44,175 nt of DNA from positions 1 to 44,175 of IMG/VR virus record IMGVR_UViG_3300031976_000853. The stretch is one strand, 5' to 3'. Positions 1 through 8,519 of this stretch are shown piece after piece. The notes under the pieces were generated by a model. It saw nothing but the letters and a program-made list of their open reading frames with translations, was not told where the DNA came from and did no database searches. The DNA comes from a virus. Both the position numbers and the translations under genes were made by a program. How positions within the stretch are numbered: the stretch's first letter is position 1; each line of letters opens with the position of its first letter.

Positions 1-2
1 CC

Positions 3-32
3 TTCGTGCGCACCGCGAAATGGTTTGAATGA
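3..32 (+). CDS. Possible C-terminal end of an upstream gene (partial)
   Basis: An open frame from the window edge ends in TGA at 30-32 and overlaps the ATG of the next gene as ATGA, the junction style used throughout this genome. Only about nine residues are visible, so no function can be given. HNH nucleases often sit here in HK97-type phages, but nothing in the visible residues shows that. Confidence 0.25.
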   Translation, partial: FVRTAKWFE

Positions 33-436
33 GGGGTGTCCCCGTGAAGTATCGCTGCCCCGCCTACTCCAGGGTGTTCGCAGGCCACGACCAATCGGCT
101 GATCGGATCAAGTTTGCGGCGGCTCTTTGGAAGGAGCGCATGCAGGATTTGGAGGATCGCGGGCTGGTGACATCGGGCCGGGTTCGCATCGTTGATCGCT
201 ACGTTCGCGCGGTGACGGAATACGAGTTCCTCTATCCCGAGGCGATGGCGGAGGGGCCAACATTGCAGGCTGACAGCGGCGGGCAGTTCGCCAATCAGCG
301 TTGGCATGCGGTTGGCAAGCTGAACGAGCAGATCATGAAGTTTGAAACCGCTCTGGGCATTCCTGCCAAGCAGGACGATGCGGAGCCTCAGAAGCCAGCG
401 CAGAAACGGTCCAAGGCTGATGACTATCTCGAATGA
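29..436 (+). CDS. terS: Terminase small subunit (P27-like)
   Basis: This 135-aa protein lies directly before the large terminase. It has the size and helical, charged character of P27-family small subunits, which recognise phage DNA and hand it to the large subunit for packaging. The final 17 nt overlap the likely start of the large subunit, indicating translational coupling. GTG at 44 is an alternative start. The assignment rests on position, length and general composition; no single catalytic motif is expected in this family. Confidence 0.8.
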   Translation: MRGVPVKYRCPAYSRVFAGHDQSADRIKFAAALWKERMQDLEDRGLVTSGRVRIVDRYVRAVTEYEFLYPEAMAEGPTLQADSGGQFANQRWHAVGKLNEQIMKFETALGIPAKQDDAEPQKPAQKRSKADDYLE

Positions 437-2201
437 TCGCACGACCGAATGGGCCAGGAAGGCCATATCGGGCGAGATCATTGTGGGGGAGCTGGTTCGG
501 CTTGCGGCGCAGCGTCACCTGACGGACCTGAAGACCGGCAAGACGCGCGGGTTGAAGTGGGATGCCGCATCGGCAGAGCGGGCGATTGATTTCTTTCCGT
601 CCGTTCTCAGCATCACCGAGGGCGCAAAGGTCGGGCTGCCGTTTCATCTGCTGCCGTGGCATCTGTTCGTGGTCGGGTCGATCTATGGCTGGAAGGATGC
701 GAACGGCTTGCGCCGGTTCCGCTTCATCTGGCTGGAAACGGGCAAGGGGCAGGCCAAATCGCCGCTGATGGCTGGCTTGGGTCTGTATGAGATCCTCGGG
801 CGCAAGAACCAGCGGGCCGAGGTCTACTGCATCGGGGAAGACAAGAACACGGCCAAGGTCATGTTTCGGGATGCGGTTGCGATGTGCCGTGCCGATATCC
901 CCGAGAAGGAAGGCGAGACGCTAGAGAACTCGCAGCGTGTCATCATCCGGGGGACCGGGGACAACGCCTGGAAGATCGAGCATCCGAAATCGTCCAGCAG
1001 CTTTCAGCCTGTCGCGAACACGGATGCGATTTCGGGGCCGAAGCCGAAGCTGGTTCTCGGTGACGAGATCCACGAGATGAAATCGAACAAGGCCATCCAG
1101 ATCTGGCGTGCGGCCATCGCGAAGATGAGCGGCGACCCGATGATGGTCCTGGGGACGAACACGCCGTCGATCGATCAGCAGGTGGGGACGGACTACAGCG
1201 AGTATTTCCAGAAGGTTCTGCGCGGTGACTACACCGACGACAGCGCCTTCGGGTTCATTGCTCGGACGGACAAGGGCGACGACCCGTTTCATGATGAAAG
1301 CTGCTGGGTCAAGTCTCTGCCAGCTCTGGGGATTACCTACCCGATCGATAACGTGCGCAAGGAAGTTCAGACTTCTCGCAACATGATTTCGACTGCCCTG
1401 ACGACGAAGCGTCTGTATTTCGGCATCCCTGTCGGGACGGCGGGCTTCTGGATCGCTGAAGATGCCTGGGAAGGTACGCAGGGCGAAGTAGACGAGGCGG
1501 CGATGGTGGGGCGCAAGCTGCACTTGTCGCTGGACTTGTCGGAGAAGAACGACCTGACCGCGCTTTCGGGCTGCTGGGAAGGTGACAGGCTTGACGTGAA
1601 GACGTGGTATTTCACCACGGACGCACGGCTGGCAGAGCGCAGCACGGCTGACCAGATCCCCTATCGGGAGATTGAGGCATCCGGGCAGCTGACGATTACG
1701 AAGAGCGCGACCATCGACTATTCGTTCGTCGTGGCTCAGGTACAACGGCTTTGCGCCGACCATGAGGTCGAGCAGATGGTGGTGGATAGCACCTTCATCC
1801 AGAACTTTATGCGCGCGGCTGAGGAAGCCGGGTTCGCCTGCTACCGTTACGGCGGGGCGGACGAGCCGGAAGGCGCAGGGCTTCGTATTGTCCCGCACGC
1901 CCAAGGCGGCAAGGTGGTCTTCGAGGACAAGATGCTCTGCATGCCCCTGTCGATCCGCCATCTGGAAGATCGGATCTTGAAGGGCGAGCTGACCATCGAC
2001 CGAAACCGGATGACGACCATCTGCGCATCGAACGCAGTTGTGAACTCTGACGCCTACAAGAACAAATGGTTCGATAAGAACCGTTCGCGCGGTCGAATTG
2101 ACGGGATGGTCACGATTGCAATGGCTGTTGGCTCAGCTGCCAGCCAGATGGATGCGCGGTCGCGGTCCTATCTCGAAGATGAGGATTTGATCGTCCTATG
2201 A
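420..2201 (+). CDS. terL: Terminase large subunit
   Basis: ATP-driven packaging motor and nuclease that cuts concatemers and fills proheads. An ATPase P-loop variant lies near residues 104-116 (ETGKGQAKSPL), Walker B near 211-218 (LVLGDEIHE), and nuclease acidic residues follow in LSLDLSEKNDL (about 372) and close to the C-terminus (GRIDGMV). The frame stays open upstream to 342, but ATG 420 is preferred because it gives a normal N-terminus, an AAGG sequence upstream and a short overlap with terS. At 593 aa it has the normal length for the Terminase_1 family. The stop overlaps the portal start (ATGA). Confidence 0.95.
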   Translation: MTISNDRTTEWARKAISGEIIVGELVRLAAQRHLTDLKTGKTRGLKWDAASAERAIDFFPSVLSITEGAKVGLPFHLLPWHLFVVGSIYGWKDANGLRRFRFIWLETGKGQAKSPLMAGLGLYEILGRKNQRAEVYCIGEDKNTAKVMFRDAVAMCRADIPEKEGETLENSQRVIIRGTGDNAWKIEHPKSSSSFQPVANTDAISGPKPKLVLGDEIHEMKSNKAIQIWRAAIAKMSGDPMMVLGTNTPSIDQQVGTDYSEYFQKVLRGDYTDDSAFGFIARTDKGDDPFHDESCWVKSLPALGITYPIDNVRKEVQTSRNMISTALTTKRLYFGIPVGTAGFWIAEDAWEGTQGEVDEAAMVGRKLHLSLDLSEKNDLTALSGCWEGDRLDVKTWYFTTDARLAERSTADQIPYREIEASGQLTITKSATIDYSFVVAQVQRLCADHEVEQMVVDSTFIQNFMRAAEEAGFACYRYGGADEPEGAGLRIVPHAQGGKVVFEDKMLCMPLSIRHLEDRILKGELTIDRNRMTTICASNAVVNSDAYKNKWFDKNRSRGRIDGMVTIAMAVGSAASQMDARSRSYLEDEDLIVL

Positions 2202-3379
2202 CCCTAATTCAGCGACTTTTCAGGCCGAAAGAGGTCAAGCAGGCAAATCCCGCCAACAAAGAGGACCGCGTGTTCTTTCATGGCGTCGGGGAGTTCGGTT
2301 CCAGCCAGTTCTCCGGTGTTTCTGCGGCTTTGCGGGCCGGAATGACCATTGCCAACAGCATGGGCATGATGCCTGTGGTGGCCGAAGGGCGCGGCGGCGA
2401 TGATCTGGCCTATCTGCTCAACGATGAGCCGAATGACTTGCTGACGGGCGTCGAGTTCAAGGAGATGATGACCCTTCACGCTGTATTCTCGGGGGCGGGT
2501 CGGGCGTATATCCGGCGTGACGCGCTTGGCAAGCCTGTCGAGCTGATCCCGCTGCATCCTTCGTGGTGCGGCCCCTGGGTCTACAAGGACGGCGAATATG
2601 TGCTGCCGGTCAGCATCGAGAACGAAGGCATCTACGGCGACTTTACGCGGTCTGACATCCTGGAGATCACGTCGCCGCGTTGGGATATGCACTGCGGCCT
2701 GGATGTCACCAAGGCATGCGCCAAAGTGCTGGGCCTGTCGATCCGGCTGCAAGCAAAGCAAGCGCAGTTCGCTGATGGATCTGCACCCTACGGGGTTCTT
2801 TTCGTCAAGGAAGGCGAAGGCAAGGGCAGCGTGGCCCGCCTCAAGGAAAGCTGGCAGAAGCAATTCGGCAAGACCGGCATCGCGGTCGTGGATATGGACG
2901 GCAAATTCCAGCAGCTCGTCCAGACATCTGCCGATCAGCAGATGAACGACACGTTGAAGTATCAGATCGAAGAGGTTGGCCGCATCTACGGCGTGCATCC
3001 ATACTTCCTGATGCAGACCGCAGGCAGCGGCGCGCAGGGGGCGGTTTCGGATGCCATGCTGTTCCACCAGGTGCAGACCATGGCCCCTTGGATCGGGCGG
3101 TGGGAGGCGGCGTTGCGGCGTTCGCTGTTCCGCAACTCGCAGGCCAGGCCGAACTTCGATGAGAATGCTCTGATGCGGACAACCCCGCAGGTCAGGGCTG
3201 AGATTTATTCTCGCGCACTCGGCGGCGGCGGAAATGCTGCCTGGATGACGCCCGACGAGGTTCGTCAAGGGCTTTCGCCGTTCAACCTGCCTGCGAAGGG
3301 CGACAATTACTGGCAACCGAAACCAACCCCAGGAGGGGCAAATGAAGCTCCAAACCAAATTCGCCCCGCTGGAGGCTGA
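2198..3379 (+). CDS. Portal protein, HK97 family
   Basis: Dodecameric ring at one capsid vertex through which DNA passes and to which the tail attaches. The 393-aa length, position after the terminase, and blocks such as LLNDEPNDLLTG, the GRAYIRRD strand and the IYGVHPYFL region are typical of HK97-family portals. The start overlaps the terL stop by 4 nt. The last 38 nt overlap the protease gene, whose ribosome binding site lies inside the portal gene. Confidence 0.93.
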   Translation: MTLIQRLFRPKEVKQANPANKEDRVFFHGVGEFGSSQFSGVSAALRAGMTIANSMGMMPVVAEGRGGDDLAYLLNDEPNDLLTGVEFKEMMTLHAVFSGAGRAYIRRDALGKPVELIPLHPSWCGPWVYKDGEYVLPVSIENEGIYGDFTRSDILEITSPRWDMHCGLDVTKACAKVLGLSIRLQAKQAQFADGSAPYGVLFVKEGEGKGSVARLKESWQKQFGKTGIAVVDMDGKFQQLVQTSADQQMNDTLKYQIEEVGRIYGVHPYFLMQTAGSGAQGAVSDAMLFHQVQTMAPWIGRWEAALRRSLFRNSQARPNFDENALMRTTPQVRAEIYSRALGGGGNAAWMTPDEVRQGLSPFNLPAKGDNYWQPKPTPGGANEAPNQIRPAGG

Positions 3380-3971
3380 GGTTGACCAGCGCGGGAAAGT
3401 CACCGGCTATGCGTCGAAGTTCGGCATTCGCGACCAGGGCGGCGATATCGTCGTCAAGGGCGCTTTTGGCGATCTGCGACGCAAGCCCAAAATGCTGTTC
3501 CAACACGACCCCAGCCAGGTGGTCGGCGTGTGGGACAAGTTCGCAGAGGATGACAACGGCCTCCATGTCGAGGGCCGGATCAACCTGAACAGCACCCTGG
3601 GCAAGGACGTCCATTCAAACTTGGAATTCGGTGCGATCGACGGCATGTCCATCGGTTATCGCGCCATCGATGCGATCAAGGCGTCTGGCGGGCGGGAACT
3701 GCGCAAGGTTGATTTGTGGGAGGTGTCTTTCGTGACCTTCCCGATGCTTCCTGATGCGCTGGTTCAGTCGGTGAAATCGCTGACCGACCCTGATCCCATC
3801 GAGATCAAGAGATTTGTCGAGGGAATTCTGCGTGAGGCAGACTTCTCGGCTGATGAGGCCAAGGCAGCGGCGGCTGCTGTGGCCCGTGTCCGTGCGGAAC
3901 GTGAGGTGAGCACAGGGCAAGAAGAACGTCTGAGCATCTTGGACATTCGGAACGCACTTCGCGGCCTTTGA
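3342..3971 (+). CDS. Prohead maturation protease, HK97 (S63/U35) family
   Basis: Serine protease that trims the capsid protein during prohead maturation. It shows the family start (GYASKFGIRDQGGDIV), a candidate histidine in LFQHDP (near residue 52), and a candidate catalytic serine in the GMSIGY block (near residue 106), followed by the WEVSFVTFPM strand. At 209 aa it has normal length. AGGAGGGG lies 6-10 nt before the ATG, making this one of the strongest start signals in the late operon. It lies between portal and capsid as in HK97 and gene transfer agents. Confidence 0.93.
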   Translation: MKLQTKFAPLEAEVDQRGKVTGYASKFGIRDQGGDIVVKGAFGDLRRKPKMLFQHDPSQVVGVWDKFAEDDNGLHVEGRINLNSTLGKDVHSNLEFGAIDGMSIGYRAIDAIKASGGRELRKVDLWEVSFVTFPMLPDALVQSVKSLTDPDPIEIKRFVEGILREADFSADEAKAAAAAVARVRAEREVSTGQEERLSILDIRNALRGL

Positions 3972-4002
3972 AGCTGCATCCCCACATCACAGGATCAATA
4001 CC

Positions 4003-5187
4003 ATGACGGACAATACCGAACTCCGCGAAGTGTTTCGCGGCGAACTGAAGAGCATGCTCGAAGAGCGTGACACCAAATCGACGCATCTGGCCGAGCAGAT
4101 CGAGCATCTGAAGACCAAATCGGACGCCGACGCGACCGACATCAAGGGCCGTCTGGAGCAGTCCAGCCAGGACATCGAGAAGCTGAACGCCTCGATCACC
4201 GCCCACGAAAAGAAAATGGCGTCGATGTTTGCCGGTCGCGAGGTGAAGAGCCTCGGCCAGCAGTTCGTGGACAGCGAAGAGTTCAAGGCGAAAGCCACGA
4301 CCCAGCAGCCCACGACCATCATGCTGGAAATGAAGGACATCCTGAACAGCGGCCAGATCGCAACCGGCGTCTCGCGTTCGGTCCTGGTTCCCGAGCAGCA
4401 GTCCGGCATGGTGATGCCGCAGATGATCGACCTGCGCATCCGCAGCCTGATTCCTGCCGGTTCCACCTCGTCCAACTCGATCCGCTCGATCGTGGAAACG
4501 GGCTTCACCAATAACGCCGCCATCGTTGCGGAAGGTGGCCTGAAGCCCAAGTCCGAACTGACCTTTGGCGAGGAGATTGTGCCGGTCGAGAAGATCGCGC
4601 ACCGCTTCCGTGTTTCGATGGAAGTCCTGGACGATGCGCCCATGATGCGCAGCTATATCGACGGTCGCGGTCGCTACGGCCTGCTGCTGAAGGAAGAAGA
4701 CTACCTGCTGAACGGTAGCACGGCAGCCGACGGCCTGCTGGATGTCGCCACCGCGTATGCCGCAGCAACGGCCACCGGCTACACCCCCGCGACCCTGGTC
4801 GATGACATCCGCATCGCCAAGCTTCAGGTCCGCAAGGCGCTGTATCCGGCTTCTGGTGTGATCATGAACCCGGAAGACTGGGCCAAGATCGAGCTGCTGA
4901 AGGACACTCAGGGCGCTTACCTGTTCTCGTCCGTCACCAGCGGAGCGGTTCCCACCCTGTGGGGCATGCCGGTCGTGACCTCGGACAGCATGCTGCCTGG
5001 CACGTTCCTGGTCGGTGCCTTCTCGCTCGGCGCGCAGATCTGGGATCGCATGGGCATGACCGTCCGCGCTTCGACCGAAGACGGCGACAACTTCTCGGAG
5101 AACATGGTCACGATCCTGTTCGAGAAGCGCCTGGCACTGGAAGTCACTCGCCCCGAAGCCTTCGTATACAACGACGGCGTGGCGTGA
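4003..5187 (+). CDS. Major capsid protein, HK97 fold
   Basis: Main shell protein, 394 aa. About the first 85 residues are charged and helical with coiled-coil character, as expected for the delta/scaffold domain the protease removes. The remainder carries typical HK97-family capsid blocks (VPEQQSGMVMPQMIDL, GGLKPKSELTFG, AFSLGAQIWDRMGMTV). A cleavage point near residues 95-110 is likely but cannot be fixed from sequence alone. A 31-nt gap separates it from the protease gene. Confidence 0.95.
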   Translation: MTDNTELREVFRGELKSMLEERDTKSTHLAEQIEHLKTKSDADATDIKGRLEQSSQDIEKLNASITAHEKKMASMFAGREVKSLGQQFVDSEEFKAKATTQQPTTIMLEMKDILNSGQIATGVSRSVLVPEQQSGMVMPQMIDLRIRSLIPAGSTSSNSIRSIVETGFTNNAAIVAEGGLKPKSELTFGEEIVPVEKIAHRFRVSMEVLDDAPMMRSYIDGRGRYGLLLKEEDYLLNGSTAADGLLDVATAYAAATATGYTPATLVDDIRIAKLQVRKALYPASGVIMNPEDWAKIELLKDTQGAYLFSSVTSGAVPTLWGMPVVTSDSMLPGTFLVGAFSLGAQIWDRMGMTVRASTEDGDNFSENMVTILFEKRLALEVTRPEAFVYNDGVA

Positions 5188-5202
5188 TCTGGAGGGTAGC
5201 TC

Positions 5203-5715
5203 ATGCCTGATTTTCTCCAATTGGCCGAACTGAAGCGGCGCTTGCACATCACCTTTGAAGACGATGACGCGGAGCTTCAGGGCTATCTGGACTCAGCGCA
5301 GAGCTACCTTGCCGATCCTGAAAACGGCATCCTGCGCCGCCCGGTTGTGGCGCAGGAGTTCACCGAGGAATTCGATAGCTTCGCGGACGTTGATCTGGGC
5401 TTCCCCGACGACGCCCGGAGCGTATCGGTGACCTACCTGGACGCCGACGGCGTGGAACAGGCTCTTGGCCCGATCTATGACGTCAAGAGCGGCCATTTGC
5501 GGCTGAGGCATGGCGAGACGTGGCCGTCTGCTGTGCGTCCCGTCACGGTTACATATACTGCGGGGTGGGAGGTCGATCAGGTCCCCCACGCCATCAAGGA
5601 GGCCGGTCACTTCATGGCGCGGTCATTCTATGAGCAGGGCGACGAGATCGACGTGGACAGGCTTCGCGCGATTGTGGCCCTCAAGGTTTCCGCATTCAGG
5701 AGGGCGACACTGTGA
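5203..5715 (+). CDS. Head-tail connector, gp6-like
   Basis: This 170-aa protein resembles HK97 gp6-like adaptors, which bind below the portal. It has an N-terminal helix pair with the pattern LKRRLHITFEDDDAELQGYLDSAQ, a central beta region, then VTYTAGW and helices (PHAIKEAGHFMARSFYE). GGAGGG precedes the ATG by about 8 nt. The stop overlaps the GTG of the next small gene. Confidence 0.85.
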   Translation: MPDFLQLAELKRRLHITFEDDDAELQGYLDSAQSYLADPENGILRRPVVAQEFTEEFDSFADVDLGFPDDARSVSVTYLDADGVEQALGPIYDVKSGHLRLRHGETWPSAVRPVTVTYTAGWEVDQVPHAIKEAGHFMARSFYEQGDEIDVDRLRAIVALKVSAFRRATL

Positions 5716-5858
5716 AAACGGTTGAGTTCAGCAAAGATCATCTCTACGGCGGCGTCCCCTTCAAGAAGGGTGACAAGCTGGAACTTCCCGACGACAGGGC
5801 CGAGCTTCTGGCCGGGGCGAAGGCCATCAAGGTCGCTAAGGCCAAGGCGGAAGACTGA
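5712..5858 (+). CDS. Small conserved-type phage protein, 48 aa
   Basis: A GTG-initiated 48-aa gene fits exactly between two coupled genes: its GTG overlaps the upstream TGA, and its own TGA overlaps the downstream ATG. The product begins MKTVEFSKDHLYGG and has the short beta, Lys-rich layout of small proteins found beside head-completion genes in many proteobacterial phages (DUF7210-like by appearance). The function is unknown. An AGGAGGG sequence near 5698-5704 supports initiation. Confidence 0.75.
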   Translation: MKTVEFSKDHLYGGVPFKKGDKLELPDDRAELLAGAKAIKVAKAKAED

Positions 5859-6187
5859 TGCGCAAGCTCGATTTTGCTGCCTTCGAGGAGCGCATCGAGC
5901 AACCGGACGGCTTCGGCAATTCTGTTGCGGATTGGGTGCCTCGCTTCGATGAACGGGTGTCGATCCGCTATCTGCGGGGGTCTGAGTCCGTCATAGCTGC
6001 CCGCCTTGAGGGGCGACAGCCAGTCATCATCACGGTCAGGTCGCACGAGGCGACGAGGGCTGTCAGCCCCGGCTGGCGGGTCAAGGTCAACGGCGTCACA
6101 TACAACATCCGCGAACCGCTGCGCCCGACGGATCAGCGCAAGCGGGATCTGGAGTTTCTGGCGGAGTCGGGGGTCGCAGATGGTTAA
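5858..6187 (+). CDS. Head closure (head-tail joining) protein
   Basis: This 109-aa protein matches the SPP1 gp16/Phage_H_T_join type that seals the connector after packaging. Typical features are an N-terminal stretch defining the template (FEERIEQPDGFGNSV), the RxSIRYLRGSE strand and the late block WRVKVNGVTYNIREP. It is translationally coupled on both sides. Confidence 0.85.
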   Translation: MRKLDFAAFEERIEQPDGFGNSVADWVPRFDERVSIRYLRGSESVIAARLEGRQPVIITVRSHEATRAVSPGWRVKVNGVTYNIREPLRPTDQRKRDLEFLAESGVADG

Positions 6188-6677
6188 CGGCATCCCGCAG
6201 GTGCAAGCCATGTTTCGGCGCAAGGCGGCGGCTGTCAGGGCTGCGGCCAAAAATGCGGCGCGGAATGGCGGTGAGCAGACCGCATCTGCAATGCGCTTCC
6301 TTGCCCCGCGCGATGAAGGCAAGCTGCTGAAGTCAATCCGGGTCGAGGACGTGGATAGCATCGCGCTGGCGGGCGGTCCAAAGGGCGCATATGCCAGCCG
6401 TGCAGGCAACGCTTCATCGGGCGTGAAGACGAACCGCAGGGCCGACTTCATCGGGGTCATGCTGAAGGCTGGCGACACCAGCACGCTTGTGACAGGCGAG
6501 GCGGCAGGCAAGAAGTCTGGCGTTCGCCGGGGCACGGTATTCCAGAACGCACGCTTGCAAGAGTTTGGCACCAAGAACATGCCCGCGAACCCGTTCTTTT
6601 ATCCCGCCTGGCGGGCCAACAAGACGCGGGTCCGGGGTGCAATCACCCGGGCCATCAGGAAGGCTTGGACATCATGA
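6180..6677 (+). CDS. HK97 gp10-like tail completion protein
   Basis: A 165-aa protein of the HK97 gp10 family, acting at the neck or tail terminator. Typical blocks are helical AAxNAARNGGEQTASAMRFLAPRDEG, then KLLKSIRVE, and a C-terminal FGTKNMPANPFFYPAW motif that is close to diagnostic. The frame opens upstream at 6006, but ATG 6180, overlapping the head-closure stop by 8 nt, gives the normal N-terminus. Confidence 0.88.
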   Translation: MVNGIPQVQAMFRRKAAAVRAAAKNAARNGGEQTASAMRFLAPRDEGKLLKSIRVEDVDSIALAGGPKGAYASRAGNASSGVKTNRRADFIGVMLKAGDTSTLVTGEAAGKKSGVRRGTVFQNARLQEFGTKNMPANPFFYPAWRANKTRVRGAITRAIRKAWTS

Positions 6678-7081
6678 GCAGCCCATCGGAAGAACTGCAA
6701 TCCGCCATCTACCAGGCCCTCACGGCAAATGCGGATCTGATGGCGCTGATCAGCGGCGTCTATGACCGGGTGCCTTCTTCGCCGTTTGGTGAGGCTGAGG
6801 GATACATCAGCTTCGGGCCGGAATTTACTATTTACGAGGACGTTGAGTGCATCGATCTGCAAGAGGTGAACATCCAGCTGGACGCATGGTCCCGCAAGGT
6901 TGGCCGGGTGCATTGCAAGCGGATCGTCGCGGAAGCGCGGCGGGTGTTGCTGGCGCTGCCTGAGCTGACGGACAACGCGCTAGTGCTGGCAGAAACGCCC
7001 CTGACGCGGATCGTCATGGACCCGGACGGGCTGACGGCCCACGGCATTATCAGCCTGCGGTATGAGGTTGAGGCGGCTTAG
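6674..7081 (+). CDS. Tail completion protein, DUF3168 (gp17-like)
   Basis: A 135-aa DUF3168-type protein that caps the tail tube at the neck. It shows the family pattern of an N-terminal helix (ELQSAIYQALTAN), YDRVP, a strand with the ISFGP motif, and a central VNIQLDAWSRKVGR segment. ATG 6674 is preferred to TTG 6665: it overlaps the previous stop (ATGA) and AGGAAGG lies about 10 nt upstream. The 3' end overlaps a convergent gene by 4 nt. Confidence 0.87.
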   Translation: MSSPSEELQSAIYQALTANADLMALISGVYDRVPSSPFGEAEGYISFGPEFTIYEDVECIDLQEVNIQLDAWSRKVGRVHCKRIVAEARRVLLALPELTDNALVLAETPLTRIVMDPDGLTAHGIISLRYEVEAA

Positions 7082-7413
7082 CCCGCCAGCAGGTCGCGGC
7101 AAGCCCGAACTTCGGCCATCATCGTGTCGCCTGTCAGTTCGCCTTTGGCGCTGGCTCGTTGCACGAATAGGAACGTCGCGCCGTTTTCGTCATAGGCTGC
7201 CAACGCCTGCCTGCATGTTTCAATGCGGCGGTCCATCTCGGCCTGTGCCTTCATGCGCAAGCTGTTAGTTTCCAGTTCCCGCAACCACCTAGCGGTTTCG
7301 CGCATCTCGGCTTTGGCCTTGGCTTCATCGGCTTGGATCTTCATCCACCAGCCGCCAACACCGATGATGACGATGCAAGCTATTGCGACAAGTGCCTGAA
7401 CTGATTTGTGCAT
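7078..7413 (-). CDS. Membrane-anchored moron protein of unknown function
   Basis: This is the only gene on the - strand inside the structural operon. It encodes 111 aa: one membrane segment (residues about 6-22, VQALVAIACIVIIGVGG) and then an acidic, helical, coiled-coil-like domain containing two cysteines. GGAGAG lies about 6 nt before ATG 7413, and a promoter lies just upstream. The frame extends to 7527 without a better start. Independent expression from a lysogen is typical of morons. A role in exclusion or envelope modification is possible but not shown by the sequence. Confidence 0.7.
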   Translation of the reverse strand: MHKSVQALVAIACIVIIGVGGWWMKIQADEAKAKAEMRETARWLRELETNSLRMKAQAEMDRRIETCRQALAAYDENGATFLFVQRASAKGELTGDTMMAEVRACRDLLAG

Positions 7414-7434
7414 GTTCTCTCCGTTCCTGGAAGA

Positions 7435-7462
7435 AACATAGGCGTTGCCGATGCCAATGCAA
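7435..7462 (-). promoter_or_regulatory. Candidate promoter for the moron gene
   Basis: Read on the - strand, TTGCAT (7462-7457) and TATGTT (7440-7435) are separated by 16 nt, a fair match to a housekeeping promoter. Transcription would start about 15 nt before the moron ATG. It overlaps the beginning of the small + strand gene at 7451. Confidence 0.5.
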
Positions 7463-7609
7463 AGAAAATGGCGGGTGCTGGCGTCCTTCGACTGGTCGCC
7501 GCGTCCCAATGTCATCATCGCATTCAAGGCCGGAGAGGTTCGCCTCGGCCTGACGCGGGCTTGCCTGGAAAGGGCAGGGGATCGCGTGCAAGAGATCAGG
7601 GACCGTTAG
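7451..7609 (+). CDS. Small phage protein, 52 aa
   Basis: A 52-aa frame between the moron and the tail tube gene. The product begins MPMQRKWRVLASFDWSPRPN and continues VIIAFKAGEVRLGLTRAC. This beta-strand pattern, with an F-x-W-x-PRP...AFKAGE...TRAC layout, recurs in small proteins beside tail genes of Rhodobacteraceae phages (recalled, not searched). TTG 7445 and ATG 7457 are alternative starts, and no strong ribosome binding site is visible. The function is unknown. Confidence 0.55.
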   Translation: MPMQRKWRVLASFDWSPRPNVIIAFKAGEVRLGLTRACLERAGDRVQEIRDR

Positions 7610-7663
7610 GCCCTGCGCCCATCTCGCCCTTGGGCAAGGCAAATCACATCAGGAGCCTAACAA

Positions 7664-8113
7664 ATGGCGAAGCCGATTACCTATGTGGGCAGCTCGGTCG
7701 CGATCTTCTTGGAAGACCCCGCGACCCCTGGCCAATACATCCGCCCCTGCGGGCTGACCAACCACACGCTGACCTTCTCGAAGAACACCCAAGATGTCAC
7801 TGTCCCGGACTGCGATGACCCCGAGATGGCCGCTTGGGTCGAGCGCGGCGTGGAAAGCCTTGATTTCAGCGGCAGCGGCAACGGCGTTCTGGCTGCCGAG
7901 GCCGTCGATCTTTGGTGGGACGCCTTCAATACGACCGAAAGCATCCCCGCGCGCATTGTGATCGGCAAGGCCGACGATACTGTGAACGGTCGTTTCTGGT
8001 CGGGCAACATCCACATCACCAGCCTGGAGATCTCCGGCGAGCGCGGGAACAAGGCCAATGCCTCCGTGTCGATCGTCTCCGATGGCGAACTGATCTTCAA
8101 CACCAACGCCTGA
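7664..8113 (+). CDS. Major tail (tube) protein
   Basis: A 149-aa protein with the composition of a siphovirus tube subunit: an N-terminal strand YVGSSVAIFLED, repeated Ser/Gly/Asp-rich strands, and the late block LEISGERGNKANASVSIVSDG typical of phage major tail proteins. It polymerises around the tape measure. AGGAG stands about 9 nt before the ATG. It precedes the chaperone pair and tape measure as in gene transfer agents. Confidence 0.88.
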   Translation: MAKPITYVGSSVAIFLEDPATPGQYIRPCGLTNHTLTFSKNTQDVTVPDCDDPEMAAWVERGVESLDFSGSGNGVLAAEAVDLWWDAFNTTESIPARIVIGKADDTVNGRFWSGNIHITSLEISGERGNKANASVSIVSDGELIFNTNA

Positions 8114-8487
8114 TGGAACCGATCAAGGCCAACTGGTGCTGCGGCGAAGATGAGTTCCTCCTTCGCATCGGCGAACTTGAGGCCCTTGATGATCAGACGG
8201 ACGCGGGGGTCATTGACCTTCGCTACCGTCTATCCCAGGGCGTCCAGCGTGGCAGCCTCTCCTATTCACCAGTCAAGATACGTGAGGTCATGGCGTGCAT
8301 CCGCCTCGGCCTGATCGGCGCGGGGATGGATCGCGGCAAGGCTGAGCTGAAAGCCAAGAATGCCATCATCGACGGCGACATCGGGGAACTGAACCTGCTG
8401 GCGTTTACTATCATCAGCAACTCGCTCAAGGGCAAGGAGCATGACGTAGTGGGGGAGCCGGAGGCGGCGGAGAACCCGCCCGAATAA
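8113..8487 (+). CDS. Tail assembly chaperone, gene-transfer-agent g10 type
   Basis: A 124-aa protein located where siphoviruses encode the gpG-like chaperone that coats the tape measure during tail assembly. The sequence (GEDEFLLRIGELEALDDQTDAG then VREVMACIRLGLIGAGM-type helices) fits the Phage_TAC_11/GTA family. ATG 8113 overlaps the tube gene stop (TGATG). Its last 14 codons overlap an open -1 frame that leads into the next chaperone segment. Confidence 0.85.
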   Translation: MEPIKANWCCGEDEFLLRIGELEALDDQTDAGVIDLRYRLSQGVQRGSLSYSPVKIREVMACIRLGLIGAGMDRGKAELKAKNAIIDGDIGELNLLAFTIISNSLKGKEHDVVGEPEAAENPPE

Positions 8488-8519
8488 AGTTCTCCAGCTT
8501 CTACGGCAGCGGAGCTGCG

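Noticed and set aside
921-1961. Long open frame on the - strand inside the terminase gene
   Set aside because: It mirrors the GC-rich codon pattern of the terminase, which has clear ATPase and nuclease motifs; the product has no domain-like pattern.
3805-5247. 480-codon open frame on the - strand across the capsid gene
   Set aside because: Antisense to the certain protease and capsid genes; His/Arg/Asp-rich product typical of out-of-frame reading in high-GC DNA.
7408-7818. + strand 136-codon frame overlapping the tail tube gene
   Set aside because: Out of frame with both the 52-aa small protein and the tail tube protein; product lacks structure.
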